Source: Diadema setosum (lineage: Eukaryota > Echinodermata > Echinoidea > Diadematoida > Diadematidae). From it: DNA of 64,000 nucleotides. Made by a program: the position numbers and the translations under genes. This document shows, piece by piece, positions 29,201 to 36,838 of the stretch. The notes under the pieces were generated by a model, which saw only the letters and a program-made list of their open reading frames with translations, was not told where the DNA came from and did not search any database. The stretch spans positions 14,578,571 to 14,642,570 of the forward strand of contig NC_092685.1 in NCBI RefSeq assembly GCF_964275005.1. Reading direction: 5' to 3'. Positions within the stretch are counted from its first letter, which is position 1. Each line of letters starts with the position of its first letter.

Positions 29201-32200
29201 TACCAGCTAATTTACATAATTACTAAAGAAAGTAAAGTTAAAACATTATTTTTAACATTTTTCTTACAGTCAAAGAACTGCATTTTATAATGAAAACTAT
29301 GGAAGTAGTATGCATTTCCTTTAGTCAAAAGGAAATGGTTTTGTAATATCAAAACACTATTTGTCTATGCAAATACCACCTAATTAGCATATTGTGCATA
29401 TCAATACCCAAATGTACCAGAAGTCAATGGTCAAGGTCGACTTAAGAAACTGTATCAGTTTACGCGATAACTCAAGACTGGATTATACAAATTTCCCCAA
29501 ACATGGTCCAAAGATGACGTATGATGGGGCAAGTGAGTAAGTAGTTTTTAAGTAAAATCGGCAAGAGGTCAAAGGTCAAAAAGTTCAAGGTCAATGCTAA
29601 ATTTCATTATTTTCCCCATATCTATTCAACGTCTGAAGGTACTTTCTTCAAACTTACTGACTGCATACAATGTACTACCAAAATAAGATTCTCCAGAGAG
29701 TTTCATGTCAAGAGGTCAAAGGTCAAAGTTCAGGTGAAAATGTTCAAATTTCACTTTTTTTCTCTGAATCTCGCAAATGGTTCAAGGTGTCTTCATGGAA
29801 CTTGGTACTGGCAGGGATTTTCTAGGGAATTTAGGGGTCATTTGTCATAGGTGAGGGGTCAAAGATCAAGGTCAATTGGGCCCTCAAAATTTCACTATTT
29901 CCCTCATGTTTTTGCAATGCTGTAGGATTTTTCATGAAACTTGATATATACATGTATTACCTAATGGATATTCTCTGGGAAATTTCCTGCCAAAATTTCA
30001 AAGCTCTCATGGAAGTACTATATTTCACTTTTTCTTTCATATCTTGAATGTGAATCAAGGTATCATGAAACTTAGTACATATGTGTGCATGTTCTACCTG
30101 ACAGTGATACCTTTGTTGATTATCGAAAAAATGTTAAGCCCTCCCCTCTCAAGTGTTTTTGTTTCCTCTTGATAAGTAGGAAAGGACATGAAATTCAGTG
30201 ACATGGTATAGTCATCACCATCATTACATTTACTGTATGGGTCGCATGGAAGTTAATTTTGATGCACACAATCATGTATAACCTCTGACATTCTTACCTT
30301 CTACATTTTTACCTGTATATTTCTTTTAATTTAACCTCTGACATCTTTACACTAAACCAGTTAGCATAATTATTTTTTGGAAAAAGCTTCAAGATCATGT
30401 AGGTCATGATCATCTATACAGGTATTAGCTGATATGTGGTGGAATATAACATTCTTTGGACCGCCAGGGAGTTACATTATCCCAAGGGAAAACAATCACA
30501 ACCAGGGAGAAACGAATGACATTTACGATTCTCGTAAACAGTAGCCTGTGACGATCTGTTGACAAATCACATCCTAGTAATTGTAAAAGCCATCGAATAC
30601 ACTCTTTTATGGCTATGAAAATATTATTTCTGCTTTGATTTATGGTTGAAATTGACTGATTTTAAGTCAGAGACTGAGATTATTCGACTTAAAGTATAAC
30701 ATTTTTCTTTATTGTTCACATGACAAGTTTTGCATATTATTGCCTTATCAAAATGTTATTGCGTATAAATTTCCTAGCATAGTTTCCATGCCATAGTAGC
30801 TCATCAGTATACTGAGTTAAGTTTTTTTTTTTCCCAGAAACAGACTTTGTTTCTAACTAAGGCTTGTAAGTTCGTAATGTGTGCAGATACCCTTACATCC
30901 ACATAATTTGCACAAATTTATAATCAGTATAATGTAAAAAGCCTCTTATTCGCTTGATTGCCTACAAAATACAATGAAAATCAGAATTCACACTTTCACT
31001 ATGGTAGTGTTTTTTTGTAATGATTTTCTAACCATGACCTCAGTTGTGCACTGTTTGCAAGGGAAAAACAGTCTTTTTGTAAGCAATATTGTTCCGATTT
31101 GCACCTGTTCATATGTAGGCCCTACTGTTAGATTTGCATAATCATATTTTAAGAGTGTCACTATCGATTGCTATTTTTCCCACCCTTCAAAGCATTTATG
31201 CAATGAGGGAAAATTGATACTGAGCAAAAATCCTTTCACAGATCAATATGGTTTGAAATTTCACGTCTGATGTACTTATTTACATAATTTATGCATAAAA
31301 TGCCTAAGTTAATTAAATGATATGGAAACAATTTAAGCAACTGAAAAGTGTTGTTGTGAGAATATTATTCTATTAGCTTTTTGGATATTAAGTTCAAAGC
31401 GATTTAAGACATTGTCACATTAAGGCTTTTTGTTTGTTCTGATTATCTGTGGATGTGTAGGTATTGATATTCATATTATGCAAATAACAGGTTGTTTGCA
31501 TAGAGACAGTTTGTCTCTTCAGATGAATCATTTACTTTTGACCCAAGGAACATCCATCCCACGTTCAAACTTTGTATTACAAGATCCAGTGCTTAATAGT
31601 TTAGAAATTCTCTCAAAATGCAGATTTTTGCACAATAACTTGCGTAATTATGCAAATTTTATGTTTATTTACTATAGGTATGAAATCAATTTTTGCAGGT
31701 ATTGTTTCCACTTACTCTATAGAATACTTCTACCAAATTAGGTATTTCTGCTGGATGCACATATATTTTTGATAATTTTTATATGTATTTCTATAGACAT
31801 TATGCAAATTAAGGCTTATTTGCATAGATACAGAGTGTCTCTTTAGATGAAAATTTTTCAATTGCCCTAGGGAACATCTGTGCCAAGTAGGACATTTGTA
31901 CTAAAAAATGCAGCGTTTACCCCCTTAGCAAGTCTACTATTATGTATCATGCAGTTACAGTTGCAAGTAGATCTAAGTGTTTACGATACAGTGAGACTAG
32001 AAAAGTTATAATGATTGAAGAATCTAGGATAAATCTATGATAGACAAGATCTAGTCCTAGAATAGATAGAAAAATTGTCTGTTTATAGGAGTTTTATAAC
32101 TTTTTGGGACTTTCACGGTTCTCCAACGAGTCAGACGGAAGCCTCTAATTATACATATGTTGTAGGCACCGGCGTGGGGGAAGGGGGGGGGGGAGGATGC

Positions 32201-35200
32201 TTAATCACTGTCCATATGGAAAAACTGGTTTTTGTACTGGTATCTGTGACTGAATTTTGTTGTGAAGTACTATGAAACCAGTCATTGACTGTGTAAGGGC
32301 GCTATATAAATGATCTGATTGTATTGTATTGTACAATGTACTAAAGCATTCCCCCTACAACTACAGTATCAGGTATTAGAGCATTCAGTCTGTATTGGAG
32401 AGGGATTCTGTGAAGCCAGACGCAGACTCCATGAGTCAAAGGAAATATAAGACTGATCTTTCAGTCTAGAAGTAGAACACTCTCTAGAAACATACCGGCA
32501 AGTCCTCGACTCCTAGAACAGATCTAGACTGTCTAATCTTAGAGTTATTTAAATCATTCAGAACTATCAGCACTCGCACCATGGTTGGAGTCGACCGACC
32601 CCTGCCCCGTGCTGATGTTTGACTGTGCGCAAAAGCATCTATAGGTTTCTATAACCCCGGCATGGGGCGCTGTAACCAGTAATCTACGGGGTTGGGGGTC
32701 ACTGATGCAGTTAAGGTTTCTACTGCACTAGTTCAAGTTCAAGTTTATTTAACCAATTCATTAAACATTTGACATTTTACAAAAGGATACAGCATTAAGA
32801 ATAATGAATGGTTTGGGACCCCAAAAGAAGCAGAGCTTGTAAAAAAGGGGTCCCGGATAAACATATAAAACAAAGCAAAACATACATAAGTTTTAAACAT
32901 ATTAACAAGAAGTATAATAGTAACATATTTACATAGGACAGATGCAACACAAGCACACACGCACACACACGCGCACACACACACATTCAATCACACAAAC
33001 ACGTGTCACAAAAACGCTCAGGCACATACATATAATTCACATGAAATTGCAGAAAGATACTTTCTATTTTACTATACTTTTAAATTCAGCTTCCCTGATC
33101 AATTCTTGTTTTACAAATTTCCCTCAAGATAGATGCGACATGTACGTTTAAAGTTGGATAGTGATGAGGCTGACCTAATTCTCAATGGCAAATTATTCCA
33201 TTCTCTAATACAAACATATACAAATGAATTTTGGGCAGTTTGAGTTCTTGCAAAGGGTTGATGAATGAGATTACTTTTACGCGTATTATAAGCATGAACG
33301 GTAGAATTTAACACAAATGCATCCTTCATGAAAGATTTCGGATCACCTCGTGTCTTAAACATAAAAATCAAGCAACTCAAGATAACTAATTTTTCAAATG
33401 GCAAAATATGAAGTTGAATAAACAATGGCAAACTTGGACTTCTATAGTTTGAATTTGTAATATACCTTACAGCTTTTTTCTGAAGAACAATCAACTTATC
33501 TATATGAGTCTTATAAGTATTTCCCCAAGCTACATTACAGTACATTAAATGAGGCATAACTATGGCATTATACAGAGTAATTAAGGTTTCTTTTGGTAAA
33601 TAGAGACGTAACTTGGATATGATACCAACACTACGAGAAACTTTAGTACAGACGTAACTGACGTGGTCTTTCCACGATAAATATTCATCGACTATAACGC
33701 CTAGGAATCGTACATTTTGGCTTCGATCAATCTGGTTACCGCCTATAACCAGTGGAACAATGTCATTTTGGATTCTTTTCCCTCTTAATCTAAATACAAC
33801 ATATTGAGATTTGCTAGTATTCAATAATAGTTTATTACAACAAAACCATTCAAATATATTACCAATTTCATCATTTATAACTACACGCAGCCGCTGTCGC
33901 GAATCGCGACAGCGCTGCACCTCTATTCCTTCGCGGACGTTGTTATCGTTCACTGTTTCCTTCTTGAATATCTTTATTAATCGTGGAAAACTGAAATATA
34001 AGGAATTATCGTAATCTATGACCATTATTCAATAACCGGTATGCGATTTTTTGTTTAATTACGTCTAAAACTTACCGAAATCTATGGCTGAAATCAGGTC
34101 TGTAAACGTCCTTACTGCTTCACTCCTCATCTGCGTGTTACAAATGTATATGAATGGCATTCACTCTCGTATACTACAACGTAGGTAGTCGGGGCGGAAG
34201 TGATGAGATAGTCGGATGACCCCGACTAAAAAAGGTCAAATCATTGCCGGTGCAGCACGCGCGGATCTACTACAAGTTTTACGTAACACATGAAACGCAA
34301 GGGCGCACGGGCGTAGGTAAAAAGCAACCACTTCTGAATGCGCATGCGTGGTAGTTTGTTGATTTTTTGAAGCTCTCGAAGGAAAAGATGCCACCGCACG
34401 ATCTATACTCCGAAAAATTCAACAATAAGGTCTGGATACCAACAAAACGCCGAATTCAACTCAACAATCAGGAAAATATGCTGTAGGTAAGTGTTGCAAT
34501 TATATTACTCTTAAAATCATACAAAATAAAAGGTATTTTATGTGATTTTACCGTCAATAGTGACGGTCGTTTACAACGTTGAAACACTGACACATGTCAG
34601 ACCCTGTGCACAGCACAGTGTCTGGTCAGGCTACATCATTTACAGAGTTTATTAAGGGTAACAAATAGTTGTGGTGGGCAAGTAAGCAAGTGTCATCTGC
34701 AAAAAGCGAATAAGTAAACAAGCTAGATGAATTGATAATGTCATTAATATAAATAAGGAACAATAAAGGGCCTAGGACTGAGCCCTGTGGAACACCACAT
34801 GTTACTTGCCTCGACTGTGATTTAACTCCATTTACCGTTACACATTGCTGTCTATTTTGCAAGTAATCTTTAAACCAAGCTAGAGCTACCCCACTAATAC
34901 CATAATGCTCAAGCTTACACTAACCGCAAAAACAGCGACCCCAACACGTATGTGTTGGGTTACAGCGCCCCGCAGCAGGGTTAAGGTTTCTGCATGTAGC
35001 AGGCAGTCTAATTTTGGACCGCATTGTGACTTGTGGTAGAATCAATTGGGCTGCTTGCGTTCCTTGTATTAAAGTTTTTATAGGCAGTTGACTATTAAAA
35101 AACAGAAATTTTAATTGCCTGTTGCTGTAGACGTTTATCTAGAATAGTAGAAAACTAGTAGAGCTAAATAGCTAATTGGCAAAATCATGATATTGGTCCC

Positions 35201-35686
35201 CTCTTGTTCTGTGTGTGTGTCTCCACAAAGAAGTCCCCGGCTATACAAACACCGACGAAATGAGCAAAATGGCGGTGAATGTCAATGGAGTTGGGACCTA
35301 TTTCACAATAATGTCATAAATAATGCCAATAATTTTAGATATTTATCATAAACAAGATTATCATGCTATATTTTCAAGATTATACTCTACAATCAACTTA
35401 ACAAACGGAAACCGTTCTCACTATGCAATCAAAATGCATTGAAGGAGTATGACTGGTCTTTGATGCGATTTGTTGTGACCCCAGCTGCCCAGGCCATGGC
35501 CCCACCCACCCATGGCATCACTTCAGTGACGCACATAGTATGCAATAACACAGATAACAGTATGTGGGACATACTAAAAACTACTACTGAACTCTTTCTT
35601 ACCTCGGTCAGTCCCATATTACACAACTGACAGACGCCTGTTTTCTCCGCATTTTGAATATGTTGTTTGATACCCGAGTTTCCCAT
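2892..35686 (-). CDS. LRRC57: LRRC57 homologue (leucine-rich repeat-containing protein 57), gene span, 3' end not found
   Basis: Three coding exons (35686-35603, 15437-15302, 3160-2892) join in phase (0, then 1, then 0) into 163 residues that follow vertebrate LRRC57 closely. The N-terminus [18 protein letters not shown] matches the family start. It is followed by LRR units whose cores read [44 protein letters not shown] and [11 protein letters not shown], and by the family signature INLNQNQ. MGNS is an N-myristoylation-type start (family knowledge plus inference), suggesting membrane association; the molecular function is poorly known. The family is about 239 residues long, so about 75 C-terminal residues are missing. 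No matching exon was seen between 1 and 2891, so the end probably lies further left. Introns are very large (20,165 and 12,141 bp) and full of mobile elements. The start ATG has A at -3 and G at +4. Confidence 0.9.
5630..6449 (-). repeat. AGGTCA-rich dispersed repeat, copy A (inverted)
   Basis: On the minus strand it starts near TACCTCCGCCACAAAGTGG and carries the CGTCCGTCTGTCC segment, then many TGACCTTTGACC-type blocks (plus-strand view). It has the same body and 5' hairpin as copies B (50105) and C (53799). The 3' end is not clear. Confidence 0.75.
6800..8285 (+). mobile_element. CR1/L2/Jockey-like non-LTR retrotransposon, 5'-truncated and internally deleted
   Basis: Reverse-transcriptase motifs can be read: [27 protein letters not shown], then (after a 1-nt frameshift near 6970) [38 protein letters not shown], and after an internal deletion [20 protein letters not shown] through NYPTRQSNE and FWNSLS to a stop at about 7701. 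The catalytic FADD segment is missing. A ~560-bp 3' UTR ends in AATAAATAAA followed by (TTGAA)n at 8260-8285, the short-repeat tail of CR1/L2-type elements. It is dead and lies antisense in LRRC57 intron 2. Confidence 0.85.
8410..8660 (-). repeat. Dispersed repeat fragment with ATTACCTC end
   Basis: The reverse complement starts ATTACCTCTACCAAGCAGC and contains TTTGGTAGTGATCCAG. It shares much of its body with 12896-13200 in the other orientation, so both belong to one family. A (CAGA)n run is at 8578-8594. Confidence 0.55.
10399..10954. repeat. Directly duplicated MITE half (10399-10585 and 10767-10954)
   Basis: Two ~187-bp blocks, nearly identical, both start GAAAACTGACCTTA and end TTCTATTTTTCTTC. 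The spacer contains GACACTGGAATGCACCTTCC, which is also inside the TIR element at 60342-60810. A third, diverged copy lies at about 19820-20090. Confidence 0.75.
12050..12081. repeat. Perfect 15-bp inverted repeat
   Basis: CAAAGATCGTACACT, then GA, then AGTGTACGATCTTTG: perfect arms with a 2-nt loop. The left arm recurs at about 11746-11760, facing a degenerate right arm (CATACGACCTTTGAT). Confidence 0.8.
12896..13200 (+). repeat. Dispersed repeat fragment (ATTACCTCCACCATGG start)
   Basis: It starts ATTACCTCCACCATGGAAGG, has (GTT)n at 12921-12938 and a GTTTGTTTGTTTGTC block, then AACGGATTTGAATGAAAC and TTTGGTAGTGATCCAGG. Same family as 8410-8660; its AACGGATTTGAA block also appears near 11102. 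Confidence 0.6.
14202..14594. mobile_element. Palindromic MITE with TTAA-type ends
   Basis: ATTTAAAGGGAT at the left end mirrors ATCCCTTTAAAT at the right, with extended matching arms and a central 29-bp palindrome (TAATAAAGTGTGGG, T, CCCACACTTTATTA; 14387-14415). TTAA at both termini could be a piggyBac/Kolobok-type target duplication. A half copy lies at about 36010-36246, upstream of LRRC57. Confidence 0.75.
15302..15437 (-). CDS. LRRC57: LRRC57 exon 2 (first leucine-rich repeats)
   Basis: The acceptor is AAATTCCCCAG and the donor GTAAGT (phase 1). It encodes [20 protein letters not shown] and continues through [16 protein letters not shown], two LRR units in the order and spacing of vertebrate LRRC57. 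The G-rich stretch just downstream (15239-15290) is intronic. Confidence 0.92.
16726..17577. mobile_element. Pogo/Tigger-like non-autonomous element (852 bp)
   Basis: The left end TA|CAGTATTCATCGCATAATC mirrors the right end GATTATGCGATGAATACTG|TA. That is a 20+ bp terminal inverted repeat starting CAGT and flanked by TA, the target duplication of Tc1/mariner-pogo elements. Subterminal GCCCGATT and CCCGTTTATC blocks are repeated. No transposase ORF remains. Confidence 0.7.
18138..18284. mobile_element. MITE with ~34-bp terminal inverted repeats
   Basis: GGGGCCTGTTTCATAAAACT at the left mirrors AGTTTTATGAAATGGCCCC at the right, continuing into TGTCATCAG / CTGATGACA. It is 147 bp long with no coding capacity. 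Confidence 0.8.
19820..20090. repeat. Diverged copy of the AATGCATGTTGA... MITE family
   Basis: Shares AAATGCATGTTGACTTGTG, TTCATGATACCCTCAA, TTTCTTCAGACTACTTGGA and the order of blocks with 10399-10954 and (inverted) 60342-60810. Confidence 0.6.
20329..20602. mobile_element. Palindromic MITE
   Basis: GGCATTTAGGAGGATTTGCA followed by TATGAATTGTGCACAAA on the left is mirrored by TTTGTGCACAATTCATA and TGCAAATCTTCCTAAATGCC on the right; outer ends are AAGGCC / GGCCTT. The centre has CGGACGTGTGCGGATGTCGG. Confidence 0.78.
23408..23700 (+). repeat. Polypurine tract (GA-rich, ~290 bp)
   Basis: Almost unbroken A/G sequence on the plus strand, mostly AAGAGG, GGAGGA and GAAGAA variants. An open frame of Glu, Lys and Gly across it is a by-product of composition. 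Confidence 0.75.
23880..23985 (-). repeat. tRNA-derived SINE-like fragment
   Basis: On the minus strand: TGGTCCAGTGGATATGATGC (A-box-like) and, about 30 nt later, GGTTTGAATCC (B-box). The tRNA arms do not pair convincingly, so a SINE head is more likely than a tRNA gene. Confidence 0.5.
26228..26408 (+). repeat. (TTC)n/(GAA)n triplet tract followed by (TCC)n
   Basis: About 150 bp of nearly pure CTT/TTC repeats (two interruptions, at about 26267 and 26286), then CTCCTC repeats to 26408, then a (TG)n run at 26457-26481. All three frames are open on both strands as homopolymers. Confidence 0.95.
26725..26805 (-). repeat. tRNA-derived SINE-like fragment
   Basis: The minus strand has GACCACATGGATAGGATCGC and then GGTTTGAATCCCAGCC, a B-box identical to the one at 23.9 kb. 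Short and decayed. Confidence 0.4.
26834..27070. mobile_element. Palindromic MITE (237 bp)
   Basis: GGTACAATCTTTGTCCATGG on the left mirrors CCATGGACAAAGATTGTACC on the right. Inner blocks GGGGCGCCAAGTG / CACTTGGCGCCCC and ATTTCGTT / AACGAAAT also pair, so nearly the whole element folds on itself. Confidence 0.85.
27400..28250 (+). pseudogene. Highly decayed non-LTR retrotransposon (reverse transcriptase C-terminal part)
   Basis: Readable pieces in shifting frames: [20 protein letters not shown] (the FADD catalytic motif), [36 protein letters not shown] and WNNVPLS, in the order found in Jockey/Rex-type LINEs. Many stops and frameshifts. No tail is recognisable. Confidence 0.65.
28569..31933. 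repeat. Long inverted repeat, arms 28569-29091 and 31421-31933
   Basis: Arms of ~520 bp mirror each other with scattered mismatches and small indels: outer end CTTGCTAAGG / CCTTAGCAAG, inner end GAACAAACAAAAAGCCTTA / TAAGGCTTTTTGTTTGTTC. The 2.3-kb spacer is non-coding. Within each arm a ~320-bp unit (CATCTRAAGAGAC ... TATGCAAA ... TTTGCATAAT) occurs twice, and a further degenerate unit sits at about 29340. Short ORFs in the arms are matched by each other because of the inversion and are not genes. Confidence 0.85.
29425..30130 (+). repeat. AGGTCA-rich dispersed repeat, copy D (partial)
   Basis: Starts within TTTACGCGATAACTCAAGAC, a block shared with copy B, and continues with AGGTCAAAGGTCAAAAAG, GAGGTCAAAGGTCAAAG and so on. 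It lacks the ATGCCTCCGCC end and sits in the spacer of the long inverted repeat. Confidence 0.7.
32285..32336 (+). repeat. SINE/LINE 3'-tail fragment
   Basis: GTAAGGGCGCTATATAAATG followed by (ATTGT)n looks like the common 3' tail of CR1/V-SINE-type elements. Only the tail is visible. Confidence 0.35.
32736..34916 (-). mobile_element. CR1/L2-like non-LTR retrotransposon, 5'-truncated, split by an insertion
   Basis: On the minus strand: [40 protein letters not shown] and [14 protein letters not shown] (catalytic Asp pair present) at 34916-34643, then, beyond a 756-bp insertion, [55 protein letters not shown] and [20 protein letters not shown] to a stop at 33111. Apart from the insertion the frame is open, so this copy is fairly young. 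The 3' UTR carries (CA)n (32953-32985) and ends AATAAACTTGAACTTGAAC, i.e. AATAAA plus a short tandem tail. Confidence 0.88.
33878..34633 (+). mobile_element. 756-bp CpG-rich insertion in the LINE, flanked by 9-bp direct repeats
   Basis: CATCATTTA at 33869-33877 and 34634-34642 flanks the insert. A 14-bp-stem hairpin (33887-33918: GCAG C CGCTGTCGCG, loop AAT, mirror) sits near the left end; another (34598-34624: CAGACCCTGTGC, loop ACA, GCACAGTGTCTG) near the right. Inside are TGCGCATGCGT (NRF-1-like, 34338-34348) and, from 34388, a short ORF beginning [20 protein letters not shown], whose stop is followed at once by a consensus donor GTAAGT. There are no obvious terminal inverted repeats. Class unknown. 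Confidence 0.6.
35603..35686 (-). CDS. LRRC57: LRRC57 exon 1 (start codon)
   Basis: It encodes 28 residues, [18 protein letters not shown] through GLTE, and ends at a consensus donor GTAAGA (phase 0). The start context CTACAATGG is good. Human LRRC57 begins with a near-identical pattern (MGNS...TAQKTGV/GLTE type), which fixes the start. Confidence 0.9.
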
Positions 35687-36584
35687 TGTAGAAGATGGTG
35701 AAACAGTGAACAGGAAATTTTCCTTGAAGATTTAATGGCTGAAATTATCAGTGCAACGCCTTCCAGCCACTTCGCCAGAAACGTTCTACTACAGTGTACG
35801 CGGATGTGTAATACATGTCCGAAGATATTGTCTTTTTTATGTAATACAGATCTGAATGACGTACTTGTACCGTGTAGTAAAATTTGTCGGAGCTGAAAAA
35901 TTGAGCATAGCAGGGAGGTGAGCCGCATAGTAAATTACTGTAAAACGTAAAAATTCGCCGCATGAAATTTTCACGAATTACCACTGGTATTCAACGCATA
36001 AAAAAGTAGACAATAACTTTAGCGTGCATTAGGGATGGTACAATTTCATGTTTCCAACGTTTTTTATGATGATTTTTTTTTTCTAATAGATAATGTTAAA
36101 ACTTAAATTATTTTTAAATTTTCATCAAATAAACTTTGAATTCCTCTTTGAAGTGTATACTCTATAAAATTTGATAAAGTGGTTTCTAAGTATCTCGCAA
36201 AAGGTAAAAGCTGAATCCTCACCTCAACCGAAACTATACATCCCTTTCTTTATTATTCGCGAAGCTTGGCTCTCGCGAAATTCGCGAAATTGAAATGCAT
36301 GCGAACACTCCTCGTTTTATAAAGCCTATGAAACTCGAGGTACGAAAAAAAGGTAGGCCTATAGCTTTACCAAACCTCATCTACATCCGTAGATGTACTG
36401 TTGTTATATAGGGTCTAATATGAAACAATGTGAGGTAATCCAATGTTCTTTAGCAAAGCACATTCAAACAAAACCTAGGGCAAATACAGGCATATACAAT
36501 CCTTGTGGAAGTCAAAGCTTAAAACACAGCGAAAAACTACTCGCCAAAAAAAAAATTCCAGGTTTTTACAAAGACAGTATTCAT
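35687..36584. other. Intergenic region between LRRC57 start and ACOT/BAAT-like 3' end
   Basis: About 900 bp separate the two minus-strand genes, so the LRRC57 promoter must lie here. It contains a half copy of the 14.2-kb MITE (36010-36246; ACCGAAACTATACATCCCTTT-like end). I recognise no TATA box or other promoter element. Confidence 0.4.
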
Positions 36585-36590
36585 TTTATT
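36585..36590 (-). promoter_or_regulatory. Poly(A) signal of the ACOT/BAAT-like gene
   Basis: AATAAA on the minus strand, about 120 nt after the stop codon, the usual distance for a short 3' UTR. Confidence 0.5.
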
Positions 36591-36707
36591 TCATTCCGTT
36601 GCAAAGTTCGTGACACAGATTATATACACTCAATACAAGACAGAAACCAAAGTAATTAATATGTACAAGGTGGCGTTGATGGCGCTTTACTATTTCCTCG
36701 CAAATAG

Positions 36708-36838
36708 TCATGCGAGGAAATTACTTCTACTTAAATAGTATTTGTAAAATTGAAGAGTCCTTTTCCACATGTCTGTTTCAGCGTGCATGTGTCGATCGCT
36801 TCGTCCTCCCCACAGCAACCGTTGCCCCGTGCATGATC
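36708..36838 (-). CDS. ACOT/BAAT-like exon 8 (C-terminus)
   Basis: The acceptor is ATATCATGCAG. It encodes SCTGQRLLWGGRSDRHMHAE and TDMWKRTLQFYKYYLSRS, then a TGA stop. WGG followed by HA and an amphipathic W..L..F...L helix is the standard end of ACOT/BAAT proteins. Confidence 0.88.

Larger units (their letters stand above)
15438..35602 (-). other. LRRC57: LRRC57 intron 1 (20.2 kb)
   Basis: It holds a pogo-like element (16726-17577), MITEs (18138, 20329, 26834), SINE-like B-box patches (23880-23985, 26725-26805), a polypurine tract (23408-23700), a (TTC)n tract (26228-26408), a decayed LINE (27400-28250), a long inverted repeat (28569-31933) and a split LINE (32736-34916). Between them, e.g. 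18.6-20.3, 20.8-23.3 and 24-26 kb, I see no gene. Confidence 0.8.
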
